A stretch of DNA of 64,000 nt from Sycobia sp. Sy_11 (taxonomy: Eukaryota; Arthropoda; Insecta; Hymenoptera; Epichrysomallidae): positions 286,001 through 350,000 of the forward strand of contig JACCIC010000004.1 in NCBI GenBank assembly GCA_018907035.1. The letters are read 5' to 3'. This document shows positions 44,815 to 58,333 of this stretch, in pieces. Position 1 is the first letter of the stretch. Every line of letters begins with the position of its first letter. Made by a program: the position numbers and the translations under genes. The notes beneath the pieces are model-generated. The model did no database searches. It was not told the DNA's origin and saw only the letters and a program-made list of their open reading frames with translations.

Positions 44815-45729
44815 AAGTTTCAAGCAAAGTAAAATAGTTAGTCGAGTTCGATGTGTTCTTAGCATAGTAAGAATTTTAAATATGTGTTTTCATGAATTTT
44901 ATAAAAAATTTATATAAAATACTTGCTGAATGTTTAAAATATATTATTACAAAAAATATTCTGTAATTAAATTTAAAATTAAGTTCACTGATTTAGTCAG
45001 ATGTCCTACTGATTGGGATAAAGGGAAACAATTATAATATATGTAATTATATTGTAAACCTTATTCATAGCAAAACCAAAAATGTTCATATACCATAATG
45101 ATATTCGTACAAAATATTTTTCTAAAATTTTCCGGATTAGATTAACAAACATTAATTATAATGATTAATTGGAATTGAGGAGATGGCAGTCAGATTAAAC
45201 TTCAGTGGTGCTATTCTATTATATATATAATCCGATGTTGGTGCAATCAAATAACTATTTTTTTTTTGAGTTCGAATGTTACTAATGTCCAAAATACTAA
45301 AAAATTAAGATGGGAAGAAAAAACAATTTTTATTTTAAATAAAATGTATAAATTAACTATTATCTGGGAAACTAAGCTGAACAGTATGGTTTTGTATTGA
45401 ATAGGATTAAATTTTACAGATCCTAAATATAATGACATATCACCTAAAGAAAAAATCTGAAATCTTATATTAAAATGAATCTTAAATCAAAGTGAATCTT
45501 AAATCAAAACATAGGCATTACTTTGCAATGTTAATGATAAACAAAAAAACAACTTTTAACAAAAGTAACATAGTTAGGCGAGTTTTATGTGTCTGAACAT
45601 AATAAGAATTTTCAATATATCTTCTCATGTATTTTATAAAAAAAATTATATAAAATACTTTCCGAAAATTCCAAATATATTAACATAAAAAATATTCTAT
45701 CTACGATTGTGTACGCATGTACGATTCTT

Positions 45730-45796
<67 letters not shown>

Positions 45797-46089
45797 CAGC
45801 AAATTAATATTATATATTAATTAAAGACTTTTCTTTTCTGGAAGTAACTTGCATTATCCACAAATGTTTCAACTGCGTACGATTTCTCAGAAATCATTTC
45901 AAAAATTCAAATCTGATATCCGATATTATATTTGGTCATATTCTACTATATTATTTATCTTATAATTCTAAAATTCAAAATCGTTCTTCCTCTTTCGCAT
46001 TAAATAGTCCATTTTCTCTACTAGTTCTCTGCGCTTTTATGGATATTACATACGAACGTACTTATTATCTTTCCCAATAGTTATCTTTA

Positions 46090-46150
<61 letters not shown>

Positions 46151-46365
46151 GCAAAAAAACAACTTTTAAGAAAAGTAGCATAGTTAGGCGAGTTTGATGT
46201 GTTCTTAGCATAGTAAGAATTTTAAATACAATTTCTCATGTATTTATGTTAATGTATCCAATATATTAACACAAAACATATTCTATAATTAAATTCAAAA
46301 TAAGTTCACTGATTTAGTCAAATGTACTATTGATTGTGATAAAGGGGAACATAATAATATATTCT
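44815..46365 (+). repeat. three direct repeat copies (about 150-220 bp each)
   Basis: 44815-45045, 45550-45705 and 46152-46365 share AGTTAGGCGAGTTTGATGTG-like starts, CATAGTAAGAATTTTAAAT and ATTCTATAATTAAATT blocks. (TA)n tracts lie between them (45738-45793, 46094-46146). Non-coding. Confidence 0.7.
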
Positions 46366-46476
46366 TATATTAAATATATAGATATACGTTTTTATTACAT
46401 TAGAAAATTTACAACATGTAGTACTACAAAATGATATGATAACTTGGCAATCATTATGCATATGCTAAAAATAATA

Positions 46477-46790
46477 CGAGGTCAGACAATTAAGTAATGC
46501 GACCGATTTTATTGATGTATGCTACATCAAACTTTAGTACAGAATCTTTAATCTTTAGTACAGAAAAACATCTTTTAATAGCGCTATTCACTTCTAAATT
46601 TTTGAATAATGATATACAATACGAACATTACGGTTTTTTCACTCATTACATTAGTTTTTTATGTTTATATATATTAATTTTTTTCAACCAGTAATTTTTT
46701 TCGTAGTTTACAGATGAAACAAGTACGACGTGACTTCACACGGCAGGTGGTTGGGAAGACGTGTATGAAGCCTTTTTTGAATTAGTTATT
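46477..46790 (+). mobile_element. mariner end, same TIR family as 26758
   Basis: CGAGGTCAGACAATTAAGTA after TA (46475-46476) matches the TIR at 26758. The following sequence is AT-rich with no clear transposase. Right end not found. Confidence 0.6.
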
Positions 46791-46939
46791 TTCAAAATAC
46801 TTGTGCAGTATTCAAATTTCATTAAAAAATCTGCAAAAAGAGTACAATATCATTTTACCAAAAACTAATGAAAATCATATTAAAAAAATAAACATTTTTT
46901 TCCTATTTCACGCGTCAGTCAACGGCATCCGGGTCTTCT

Positions 46940-47260
46940 TTTCCTGGTATAATCACACACGCACTCGTAGGACGGAGTCAGTTTCATCTTATCGTTCCCG
47001 TGTGCACGGGAACTTGGCGCGTGACCGCAGGACGAAGGGCCATAGCATTCTCCCCCTCTAAATATCCGGTGCGCTGCGCTCCAGGCGCCGCGCGTTAAAA
47101 GGCGGCGCGCGAGTGCAGGTGAGTACGGGGTCCGGACCCAGCGCGGCGGGACTCAGTTCGTTTCCAACTAGCCATCGATACGAGCGTACGCGTACGCGCG
47201 CAAGTTACACGTTCGCGGTTTATTTTATATACATCTGGAGTGCCTGCGCGAGTGTTTGTG
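46940..47260. promoter_or_regulatory. GC-rich promoter-like island
   Basis: A sharp GC-rich patch in AT-rich DNA. It contains a GTTCCCGTG/CACGGGAAC inverted repeat (46994-47013), TTAAAAGG (47093), a strong splice-donor word CAGGTGAGTA (47115) and an initiator-like TCAGTT (47153). No downstream ORF of note. It could be the first exon and promoter of a gene extending outside, or an LTR. A (TA)n tract follows (47276-47334). Confidence 0.3.
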
Positions 47261-47271
47261 TTTGAAATTAC

Positions 47272-47334
<63 letters not shown>

Positions 47335-47337
<3 letters not shown>

Positions 47338-47622
47338 ATGCAGGGCTGAAAACCAGCCAAGGAAGGATGTTCGTATGATAATTACATTCAATCGGACTCT
47401 TTAGAAAGATCTTCTCGTAAGGATTTGCGCTTGGCTAGTCTAATTGAAGTTTGTATATAATATATTTAACTTTATATATAATTAGTTCTATAGTATTTAA
47501 GATTGACTCATTCATTTTTTGATAATTTTATTGAGCTTTTTGGCGAGCATTTTTTCGTTGTAAAATTTTGTTAATCTGCAATTACCAATCTGTATAACGT
47601 AAACATACGTTAAATAATTTTG

Positions 47623-47670
<48 letters not shown>

Positions 47671-48832
47671 CGCGCGTGCGTGTGTGTATGTAGACAAGTG
47701 GTCAAAATATTTGTCATTTTTCTAATTAAATACCGAAAGAAGGATGTGGCTGATAAACTGCAGCACTATAATATACGCACAATATTTTAAAATTCAGATA
47801 TAATAAGTATCGTTGCTATCGTGAATTACCGAAAACCAAAAAGAAATTTCCACACTTTCTAATAAGCTTCACTGTTTTTCAAGTCAAACTTCTTACGTAT
47901 TTTGCACCAATTTATTTGACTTTCGATAGTATATTACGTATAGAAAATATATGGTAATTCTTTTTTTTTTTTGGGTAATTAAAAAAAAAACGATTCCTAT
48001 ATTGCAGATAAATTTGGAGGTTCGTGAAAGTGAACAAAAACGTCAATGAGCTTAAGGCGTAAGAAGTTTGTAATTCATACTTGTAATTACTATGTAATTA
48101 TAATTCTAATGTAGATATATAAAATGTAATAATTATATAGTTTCATTTATCTATAGACGTTTTATATCTAAGTAATCGCTATAATCGAACGAATACTCTG
48201 AATAATTTTAAATAAAACCAGAATTTACATTTTCAAGTCTCATAAAATTGGATCTTGTATATATATTTATAATTATTTATAAAAATCATAATTAGGAAGA
48301 ATAAAGCGATAGATAAATGTGAAAATTTAGTATCTTATATTACATTTATTCCGCCTAATTTGAATTATTCTTTAGTTGAAGTAACTAATCACTTTATAGC
48401 ACGTGGATCACAGAGGAAATTACGATTTATTCGAATATCGAAATCTCGATAAATGCATATCTATATAGTATAGTGGCAGCGTCAAAGACCTAGTGTATCT
48501 ATGAGCGCAGCGAGCGACGAGCGCAGTATGAGCACTGAAACTGAGCAGCTAATTTGCATCGAATGATATATAACATATGTATGTATTAATGCAAAAACGC
48601 TAAGGATATAGAAAAAGATTATAAGCAAGTACTCTCGCACGATTATACCGCCAGCAGGCGATTCATTCGCTCGGTGAGGACATGACGAGTATGCTTTACA
48701 TCACACGGAGTTCAAGTACGGCGGATCAGCGCATATGCGGTGGAGCGTGAAATTTGAAGAAAGAAATAAGGGAAAAGAAGGAAGGAAAAGATCGATTAGT
48801 GTATCGGTCCCGATAAAGCTATTCTCTCTCTC

Positions 48833-48896
<64 letters not shown>

Positions 48897-49107
48897 GGTC
48901 CTATACTGGTTCCGTTACATTTTAGCTTGACTTTCAGCGTAATCACACATACACATGTGCGCGCGCACATACAAACACACGCAAATATCATAACATATAG
49001 TTTCAGGAGTGATTGCGCAGACTTTCTCAAAAAATTAGAGAAAATTCCACATGGCTGTAGCCGTGAAGATAAATAGAAGGATACACGTATAATCATATTA
49101 TATAATA
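47335..49107. other. non-coding stretch with microsatellites
   Basis: Holds a (GT)n/(GC)n compound tract (47620-47690) and a long (TC)n then (TA)n tract (48824-48896). No gene recognised. Confidence 0.6.
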
Positions 49108-49883
49108 CTAGCATCCCCCGTCTCGGCTTCGCCCGAGATAATAATTTAACCGATTTTTTAAACAGTTCAATAATATCTAAGTAAAAAGTGATCTATACAT
49201 AAAAATTTATATTACTATAAATCTGCCTTAATTTACTTATCGTTGCTTCTGTATAAAAAGCTGCTTCAAAGCAGCGTCCACTTTAAAAAGTTAATATTTC
49301 ACCGACCATTTGATACAATATTTTACGGAGAGTATCATGTTCGGAATCTAGAATATATCTCGAGACGATTGCTATATAGAGACTTTTGTGTGGAAAGGTA
49401 GAATACGATGTCCAGATATCCAGGGACAATTTTTACTGAGAGTTGGAGCGTTCGAATGATAGAATATGAATCTCATCATAGAAGTCGTCCCGTCATACTT
49501 GGACATCGTCTTCTACCGTCCGAACATGCAACTCCCCGTAGAAATTATCCCGAGGCATCTGGACATTGTATTCTATCGTTCAAAAACGCAAAACCCCGTA
49601 GAAATCGTTCCTAAACATTTAGAAATCGCATTCTATCATCTGAACATGAAACTCCTCGTAGAAGTTGTCCCGACATACCTGAACATCTGGACATCGTGTT
49701 TTATCGTCCGAACGCAAAACTCCCAGTTGAAATCGTCCTGAGGCACCAGGATATCATATTTAACCGTCCTTACACGCTAATACAATATTTATCCGTAGAA
49801 TCTGTATTTAAAATGTATAAAATATGTTATTTGATTATATATATATATATATATATATATATCAAAATGTAAATTTATATATA

Positions 49884-49933
<50 letters not shown>

Positions 49934-50081
49934 CATATCTTTCTGTTTTTTTAAATTAAAAACCGTGAATATTTTAGTAATGGCGCCAACTAAAATTAAA
50001 GCAAGATGATTGTTTGTAAATAACATATTTTTTAAGCGGACGCTGCATATTACACCTTTTTATGCATAAGTGACGTTATAT

Positions 50082-50083
<2 letters not shown>
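49108..50083 (-). mobile_element. non-autonomous Helitron H5
   Basis: The minus strand ends hairpin TCTCGG/CCGAGA, CGGGGGATG, CTAG at 49108, next base T. About 240 bp conserved with H1, then 60-bp minisatellite units (about 49408-49760), the TATTTATCCGTAGAATCTG block, two (TA)n tracts (49838-49861, 49885-49930), the CCGTGAATATTTTAGTA module and a further conserved 100 bp to about 50083. This is the most complete copy for the 5' side. Confidence 0.8.
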
Positions 50084-50144
<61 letters not shown>

Positions 50145-50998
50145 CATAATTTCGATGCTTATTATTTATATGCTTATTATACCTTGAATAAAAATCCTAT
50201 ATAAAAAGCTAGTTAGTTAGTTAGATAGTTATATATTTGTGCATTTTCATTTCGAATGATTTTCTGCGTATACTCCGAACTAGTATTATAATAAAATACC
50301 CGGTAATAGTATACTCGGAATTAGTATTATAGTCAAATTTATGATGAAATATTTACTTCAAGAATTTTACATAATTGCTACCATATATATTTATATTTTA
50401 TAAATAAGTAATATTAAAATTTTTTTTTTATTTTTATTTATAACTTATTTTTTGGAATAATGAGCCGATCTTAATAATGATTAATGTTTTTTAAGTTTAA
50501 ATTTAGATTATAGAGTGGATTTATTTTCCTAGTTATTTTCGTAGTGCGTGCTATTTAATCATTCCATATTGTTCTCTTTCATTACAACAGAAGTAAAGAA
50601 TAGATGATAGTAATTTTCTCTCTTTGTCTATTTTGTAAATAATATCGATAAAAATTTTACAGTTTACTGTTCAAATACTCTGTCAATTATTAGTGAGCAT
50701 AGAAAGAAAAGTGTACCGAATATAAAGCAACCAGGATAGTTCATGTTCTGATTTCTAATATGCAACTGGTGTATATATATATATATATATTATATATATA
50801 TAGCCGAGAAACTTCGTACATCCGATTAGCCCATTTTTCTTTTTTATTTTATGAACATCTCATCGTCATTGTCGAGAAAAAATGTTCGTGCTACGCTGCA
50901 TCGTGATGGGTCAATAATATTAAAAGAGCTTTTAATCCGATAAGCAATTTATTACTCGGAGAACGTGTATTTGTGTATATACATACATATATACTATA

Positions 50999-51035
<37 letters not shown>

Positions 51036-51055
51036 CATACCATATATTATATATA
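50084..51055. other. AT-rich non-coding stretch
   Basis: (TA)n tracts at 50085-50140, 50771-50800 and 51012-51034. No gene recognised. Confidence 0.6.
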
Positions 51056-51180
51056 TACTAATTTATAAAGACAAAGCGTGTTTTTGTTTGTACACGGTAA
51101 ACAAACACACTATTGAATCGATTGCTCTGAAATTCGAAATATATTCTATATTATCTTCGAAATGACATAGGCTATTTTTT
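51056..51180 (-). repeat. RTE-like 3' end, copy 2
   Basis: Reverse orientation of the block at 33350-33465 (ACTAATTTATAAAGACAAAG, TTTTTGTTTGTACACG, CTGAAATTCGAAATATATTC). A TA-rich tail precedes it. Confidence 0.6.
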
Positions 51181-51330
51181 TCCAAATTATGTAAAAAAAA
51201 ATTCTGTCAGAATAGAAAGAGTTTTTACTAATAATTCCTGAAAAAATATATATAATGTCATCGCTTCAATTTCAGTTAGCATCACTAACAAGATATTCGT
51301 GATATTTAATTTAAAATAAGAAATTATACG

Positions 51331-51388
<58 letters not shown>

Positions 51389-52954
51389 TATCAAACATCC
51401 TAGAGTGATATCTGCTTTTAAACTTTTACTTTGATCTGTTAATAAGAAGAAGATCTGTTAAGAACAGCTTGTACCAAATATAATGGTCTATAAAACAAAT
51501 TACAATTTAAAGAAAACTTCAAATAAAGTAAAATAATGAACTGAATATTGAAGATAAATCGTGTAGTAACAACAAAATATTATTTTGATTTATATAAAAT
51601 GAAATTAAACGTTCGCATTTACAAATTTGATTATGAAAAGTAATTTATTGTGCAATTTTTAAATTAAATAAAATTTTTATGCTCTATTGGAATTATGATT
51701 TTTTTTTTCATTATGTACATCTAAAATTCAGAAAAATCGCATTAATTTTATTTTTTTCGTAATCTTTCCTTTATAATTCAGATAAACTGCGAGGAAGATA
51801 GCATAAGCGGGGGATTTTTTAGATTGCTTCTTCATTGAGACCATTTATATCTTGTTGCGAGTATTTACTAACAACAAATAGTTATATATAATAGTTATAT
51901 AGTTATAGAAAAAACTGAATCAGTACTTCAAATATTAGTAAATGAACTATCCGATAGACAGAAGAGTAATGAATTTTTTATACGGGGCGGGTGGAATAAG
52001 AATAACAATTATGAATATTATTTTTGCACACATTAAGAGCAAAAACATGTTTTTGTTTTGTACGTTCTATGCAACAAGAAAGACACAATTAATGCTAAGA
52101 ATAATTTATAAATCTATTTTTTTCTAGTTTTTGAAAGACCTTGTCCACCAATAGGAATTAGATAAGAATAATATAATAAATTTCTGATTTTTGAATATCT
52201 AGAATTTCGAGTTAAAGTCACTTGGTGAAAATGAATTTCATTGCGGATTTTTGATAATATATACACATATAATTATATCGGGGTTGACAAAATTCAGCAA
52301 CAGGTAGCGGGGTGACCATTGTGAAATTCGCGTTTCTTGGAAAGCGCATATAGCTGATGACTATAATAAATTAAACATAGAAATATACTATTCTGTCTGT
52401 GGCCATTGAAAACGTTTTATGAATTGCGAACTCCGTCGTATATATAAACTGTTTCTGTCATTTTCCTGCACCGCTATAAATGCTATTATATTTCTCTATT
52501 GAACCTTTCTCTTTAATCGTTAGCTGGTTATAAGAATTTCAAGTTGTTATCGTCACGTTCCATTAAATTGCATACGATTCGAATTAGCAAGTTATCATTA
52601 TGAACAAAAAATTAAAATTTTAATATATAGTTACTAAATTTTATTCTCTAAATATTGCTATTTTGTTTCGATGGATTATATTAAGTATATATATATAATT
52701 AAGCGAGAGAGAGAGAGAGAGAGAGAAAGAAATATTACTTTAAGAAAATTAAAAATAAAATTTCAAGTTAATTTGAGTAATATTTATGGAATCAATCGAA
52801 CGAATTAAAGCGTTGCAGCATTAAAAAAGTAAACCATCGTCAGTCTGTATATAACGTGATCTATCCTTTCTCCACTTCCGGAGTTTGTGCGCGCAGCTGA
52901 CTTCAAATCCAAACGCATCTGAAAGAAACGTGAAAGAGTAGGTCAAAAACAGTG

Positions 52955-53009
<55 letters not shown>

Positions 53010-53053
53010 GTGCGTGCGCGCGCGCGCGCGCGTGTATGTGTGTGTGTGTGTGT

Positions 53054-53098
<45 letters not shown>

Positions 53099-53210
53099 AT
53101 ACTACGCCCATTTTGATTATACAAATGCACGCGGACTCGGATATCTCGAGAATCTAGCTATTTTGTGCATTCTGCATCTAGGTGTTCTTAAAACGATTCC
53201 GAAGACGTGA

Positions 53211-53261
<51 letters not shown>

Positions 53262-53800
53262 CACGCACATAAAAATAGAGTGTATGAGTGAGCAGAGAAG
53301 TAGAAATACAGCTTTAGAAAGAGAAAGCTGCATGTGGACTCCTTCTATTTCATATATGACACCTGCATCACATGCATCGAAGGTGTTTATATATAAATTA
53401 TATTTAGATAGGAGCACATATACACAGCGAGTACGCACACAATTGCGTATCTACACAAATACATGCTTTGTTAATTTCATTCTTCTATATGTTTGGAACG
53501 TTTGGCCGGTTATGCGGCACAAAAAATCGTGCTTTACAATTTACATGTCCACAAAAGCTAATCCACGGGTCGTAACATCACGTGCGTGGGCGACGTTGTT
53601 TTATGTAAAATGGATATGGAATGTATATTAAATCAGTGAATATTCATTTATTTAAGTTTATAGTTGATAAGTTGATTTTTTTACGTAAGTTGACCATACA
53701 TGTCATCTAGTAAAAAATGTTATTTGAATGAATAAGTAAAAAAATACTTATAACTGACAAATTTAAGGTGAATCACCGAGGAAAATTGATACTTATGTAA

Positions 53801-53852
<52 letters not shown>

Positions 53853-54772
53853 TAAATTAAGTTAAATACTTTATTTTTGAATATTATTTTATATTTTATT
53901 CACTATGAAATTATTGATTAAATCAATTTAATAAATTGATAGTATAAAGAAAGAGGACATTTCTTTAGCGAGGCCACTTTGGACTTGATCCACAGTCTCA
54001 CTTCACCTGCACTTCTCAGTGCAATAAAGGCAGAGACTGAGTTAACTTAGATATCGTCACCATGTATTATAGAATGCCAATAATAAGTGATATGAGCCAA
54101 AAATCAACTTGAAGTTTCTATGTTTTAATTGAAATATGCACTTATTATTCATAAGTGAGAACGAATTTTTTTAGATAATATTCGAGCATTGCATCTCGCC
54201 ACCTAGTGGATAATGATCGTAATTACTAAAACTCCTGGAATTATTAACATAGAGAAAAAGCGAAAAATAGTTTATAAAGTTTTTCCATGCTCTTATATTA
54301 AAGCTTAAAAATTATACAAATGAAAATTAAAAGTATATATTCATTTATTGATAAATAAAATCAATTTAACTTGCGCACTATATGTGACAATTTGATTTAT
54401 TCGATTTTAGAGTCATATGTATAGAGAAAGTCCTTAATTGGCAAGTTAACATTTTTTCGGCTCACTAGCCGTACGATGCGGCGGGAATTCTTGTTGGTGT
54501 GCAGTTATACCGTATAATCGCTTTCAATTTTCATAAGCGCTACAGTATAGTAGTAAGCTTCGCGGCCGCCCACGTCTTACTGATTCGGTACAACTGATTA
54601 TTTTGAATTTCAAATTTATTCAGAAAGACGAGTTTAACCTACTTCCTTGTACACACGCCATCGCACTTTTCTCCTCGACTTTTTTCGCCATTCTTCTTTT
54701 CTTTTTCATTTCTCTTTAATTGTTTTCTATAAGAATGTGCTCTCAAATTTCTACGGTATTGTTTGCGTCTGA

Positions 54773-54828
<56 letters not shown>

Positions 54829-55129
54829 CTAAAAAGTCATGGATCATTCTTGCAAAAACCAATGCTTTTGTTTAAATTGCAATACATATAATAAATTATT
54901 TATAAAAGCGCAATTACGTATTTCTTATTCTTTTCATTAATCTACTGAAATCGTCATAAACAAGTTCAAAGTTATAAATCGGCTTCACTGCACCAAGTGG
55001 CCAGCGAGTAAATGCAGAGTAATTATATAGCATATAAATATAGGATTATTCAAATTCATAAGCGTCTCTTTGAAAATATCATCGCCACATATAACGTCCT
55101 TATATTTATATATAAATATATATTCAATG
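51181..55129. other. AT-rich non-coding stretch with many microsatellites
   Basis: (TA)n at 51335-51386, 53214-53258, 53802-53848 and 54776-54825; (GA)n at 52705-52727; (TC)n/(CG)n/(TG)n compound tract at 52964-53097. ORFs here are microsatellite artefacts. No gene recognised. Confidence 0.6.
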
Positions 55130-55330
55130 GATGAGGAGCCGTAGCGAGCTCGAAACGTTGGACAAGTCTTCAATTAGGTAAGGGTGTTGGAGATAGTCAG
55201 ACTGCACTTTACTAACAAAGAATTTTTTTAGCTAATATTTTATTTTCAGATTAGTCTACGGGGGTGAATGTAAACAAGGACAGTCTGACTGTCATTATAA
55301 TTTTAATTTAATTTTTAATTTTATTTTTAT
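55130..55330 (+). repeat. PLE terminal-repeat fragment, copy 3
   Basis: Begins inside the hammerhead core (GATGAGGAGCC...GAAACGTTGGAC, 55130-55166) and continues colinear with copy 1 to the GACAGTCTGACTGTC near-palindrome, then an (ATTT)n tract. The 5' helix I strand is missing. Confidence 0.85.
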
Positions 55331-55372
55331 TTTTAATTTTTATTTTATTTATTTATTTATTTATTTATTTTA

Positions 55373-55723
55373 TGTAGGTGGAATGTTAATATAAAGATAC
55401 ACGAAATAATCTTTTAACATGAACTTTATTTCAAACGCGGAAAGAAAAGACGTCTGTTCAAACGAAAGGACAACTGCAAGACTCACTGCAGTACTCGAAA
55501 TTGAAAACTCTGCAAGCCCTTGTGAGAAACTTAAAACCTATAAAAACACATCAGGCATCTAGGCAATAAACTCATAAATCATTTGCCGCGCAGGGCAGCA
55601 AAGACGCAGATCGTAATAAGACCCAGCGGACACATATGTTTACATCCTTTTACGATACTCTCCAATATTTAGTTCCAAGTATTTTTTGCTTTATTATTTA
55701 TAGAAGGCTAAAATAATCTAATA
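55373..55723 (-). repeat. LTR-like repeat, empty copy
   Basis: Inverted match to 59099-59664 without the SINE. The plus strand starts TGTAGGTGGAATGTTAA and ends GCTAAAATAATCTAA. On minus, AATAAAG lies near the end. TG start and polyadenylation signal suggest a solo LTR, but no target duplication is seen. Confidence 0.65.
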
Positions 55724-55963
55724 TATATATAAACGACTATATATTTTCTCATACGGAAATTATTTGAAAACAATTTCCAAAGCAAGCTTTAAAACCTTGG
55801 ATTTTTCTCTGGGTTACTCTTATGTACATGCACACATATGCGTAGATTGCATTATAGCTCCAAGTCTATCATTGCGAAGCATTCATCGATGTGCCTTTAT
55901 TATAACAACCACAGATTTCACGTAAAAGTGCGATTCAAGAGCCGTCGAGTTGATAAAGATCCC

Positions 55964-56020
<57 letters not shown>

Positions 56021-57086
56021 GTTGCTCAATTCCGCACGCGAGGATTAGAAACAGGAAATATACGCGGGCAATTATTTATCGCACATCCTTTGGGCGACTG
56101 CGCTCAGATGTATTACGATTCGTTATCACTGAATTGTGAAAGTGCTGCGCCCGGTCACGCAAAATTTTCGTAACAACGGAAGAGCGACCTCGCCCGCGTG
56201 ATGCCCATCAGTCAAAAATCGGTCCGGGGCTTTCGCTTTGAAAAGCAATTTGCACATTCATTGATACATATTGGTAAATAAATTTAATTTCAGTATTATT
56301 TTCTCGGTGACTCAGATTTTCAGTGTGAAATAGTTATTTTTTGGATTGGCATTTGGTATAGCTCAGACCGCAATCTATAGTCATCGTGCTAACAGTAATT
56401 TATATACTAATCCTTTGTAACGAATTTAATGTTTATTACACGTACGTAGATATAATTTAAATAAAGTTATCACTTAATAAAATCTATCGAAATTTATAAA
56501 AATTTAGTTAACTTCACAGTAAAGCATTTTTTACGATTGGTTAAATTTGTATTTAAAAAAAAACAATTGTGCGAATGGAACTTAATTAATTATTCTCCAG
56601 GATTAAGAACATAGTTGATAATATATAAATTTTTTTTTGTTTGTTAAATAAATAGTATTATAATTTTTTATTTGTATCAATAAATCGAATTACTATTAGA
56701 TGTTATAAAACGGCTCCCTAATTGAAATATAAAATACTAACTCTATAATAATGTTTTGTCATTGTAGATTTCAAGTGTGAAGAAAATGCGTAAAAATAGA
56801 TGTTTAGATGATACTAGCATCAGATTTTCAGATTTTGATTTGAACTAAAGTAATATATCGCAGCTAACTAAATACTTCTTCAAATAAAAAAATTATATGG
56901 CAAGCCTTGGTTTTACTAAACCACGACTAATGTGATCGACCAAGGTCAATTCATTTTGGGGGGGGGGGGAGATAAAATAAAACAGACGTTGCTTGTAGTG
57001 GGACTAGGTCTATCACATAATTCTCTACCACAAAAGAGACTTATTTAGGTTCGAAACGTTGCTTTTCAAAAATATGTTCAAAAATA

Positions 57087-57145
<59 letters not shown>

Positions 57146-57610
57146 TATCCCAGATATAACTACTCATATTAGCGAAATGGTATCGGGAAGGAAAAGTTAT
57201 GTGTAAATATTAATATTCATATAGGTCCATTTTTTATAGTTTTTACATTACGGGCCCATGTCTGTAAGGCAATCAGGGCTCAGGGAAATGGGTCATCGTC
57301 TGCGAGCGAAAAAAATGAGATCAATTGATGGGAAACGAGGCGAAGTCTAACAAATACGGCAAAAACCACTAATTGTTATTTTTCCTGTCGATTGTCAACG
57401 CTCGCGTAACTAGTTGGATATATGGACGCATTGACAAAGCGAGGTTCACACGTCTACGAATAAAGATTATGTTTCTTCGTCTACAACGGTCCCTACCCTA
57501 TTTTTTGGTAAGCTACCCTTTTTTATAATAGCCCACTCTAGTGCATTGGGAATAATGAAGAAAAGGCGAATGTATCGCTTTCGCGGAGGAACAAACCGTG
57601 AGCGGATGCG
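55724..57610. other. non-coding stretch
   Basis: Contains (TA)n at 55966-56018 and 57090-57141 and a run of ten or so G at about 56958. No gene recognised. Confidence 0.6.
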
Positions 57611-57954
57611 TGTGTTCTATAAAAACAAATGTGTAACTAAATTTTCGAAATGCTACTAAGATTGAAAAATAGATATTTGATAATCACATTCAAAACTGGC
57701 AAAAATACTGATTGCAAGCAACTTTGAATGGTAAAAACCGAATGATTTGGGCGCGAGTTACGTATAAAATTGCATAAAATAATTATGAATGTATTGCATA
57801 AGCCCTATAAGATCATTTTATCCGATTTTTATCAATCAAATTTCCTTGCAATCAGTATTTTTGCCAGTTTTGAGTGTGATTATCAAATATCTATTTTTCA
57901 ATCTTAGTAGCATTTCGAAAATTTAGTTCCACTTTTATTTTTATAAAACACATG
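57611..57954. repeat. long near-perfect inverted repeat (foldback element or hairpin locus)
   Basis: 57611-57717 and 57845-57954 are reverse complements with few mismatches over about 105 bp (TGTGTTCTATAAAAACAAAT to CAAAAATACTGATTGCAAG on the left). Weaker complementarity continues about 30 bp inward, leaving a loop of about 70 bp. No ORF. Could be a MITE/foldback element or transcribed as a long hairpin. Confidence 0.85.
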
Positions 57955-58276
57955 TGTGTACTCGTAGTCAGTTCGTGTGCGCCGGCAAGCAGCCACTACG
58001 TTTCCCATCCCCTTATTCGACCAGCGTCAAGTATAAAGAAATTGATGACATTTATTGCTAGCCAAGGAAAAGACTGTTGCAATCCGTATAAGTCTCTACA
58101 ACTGGGACGTGCCGGTGGACTTTCAAAGCAACTAATTCAATCAGCTGTCACAGAGATTGACTTTGCACTTCAGTTCAATCATGTATTATGCTTACGCCGA
58201 TGCATAATTTTTAATTTATATCTAATATATACGAATATACATAGAAATGTCTATACAATATATATATATATATATA

Positions 58277-58333
<57 letters not shown>

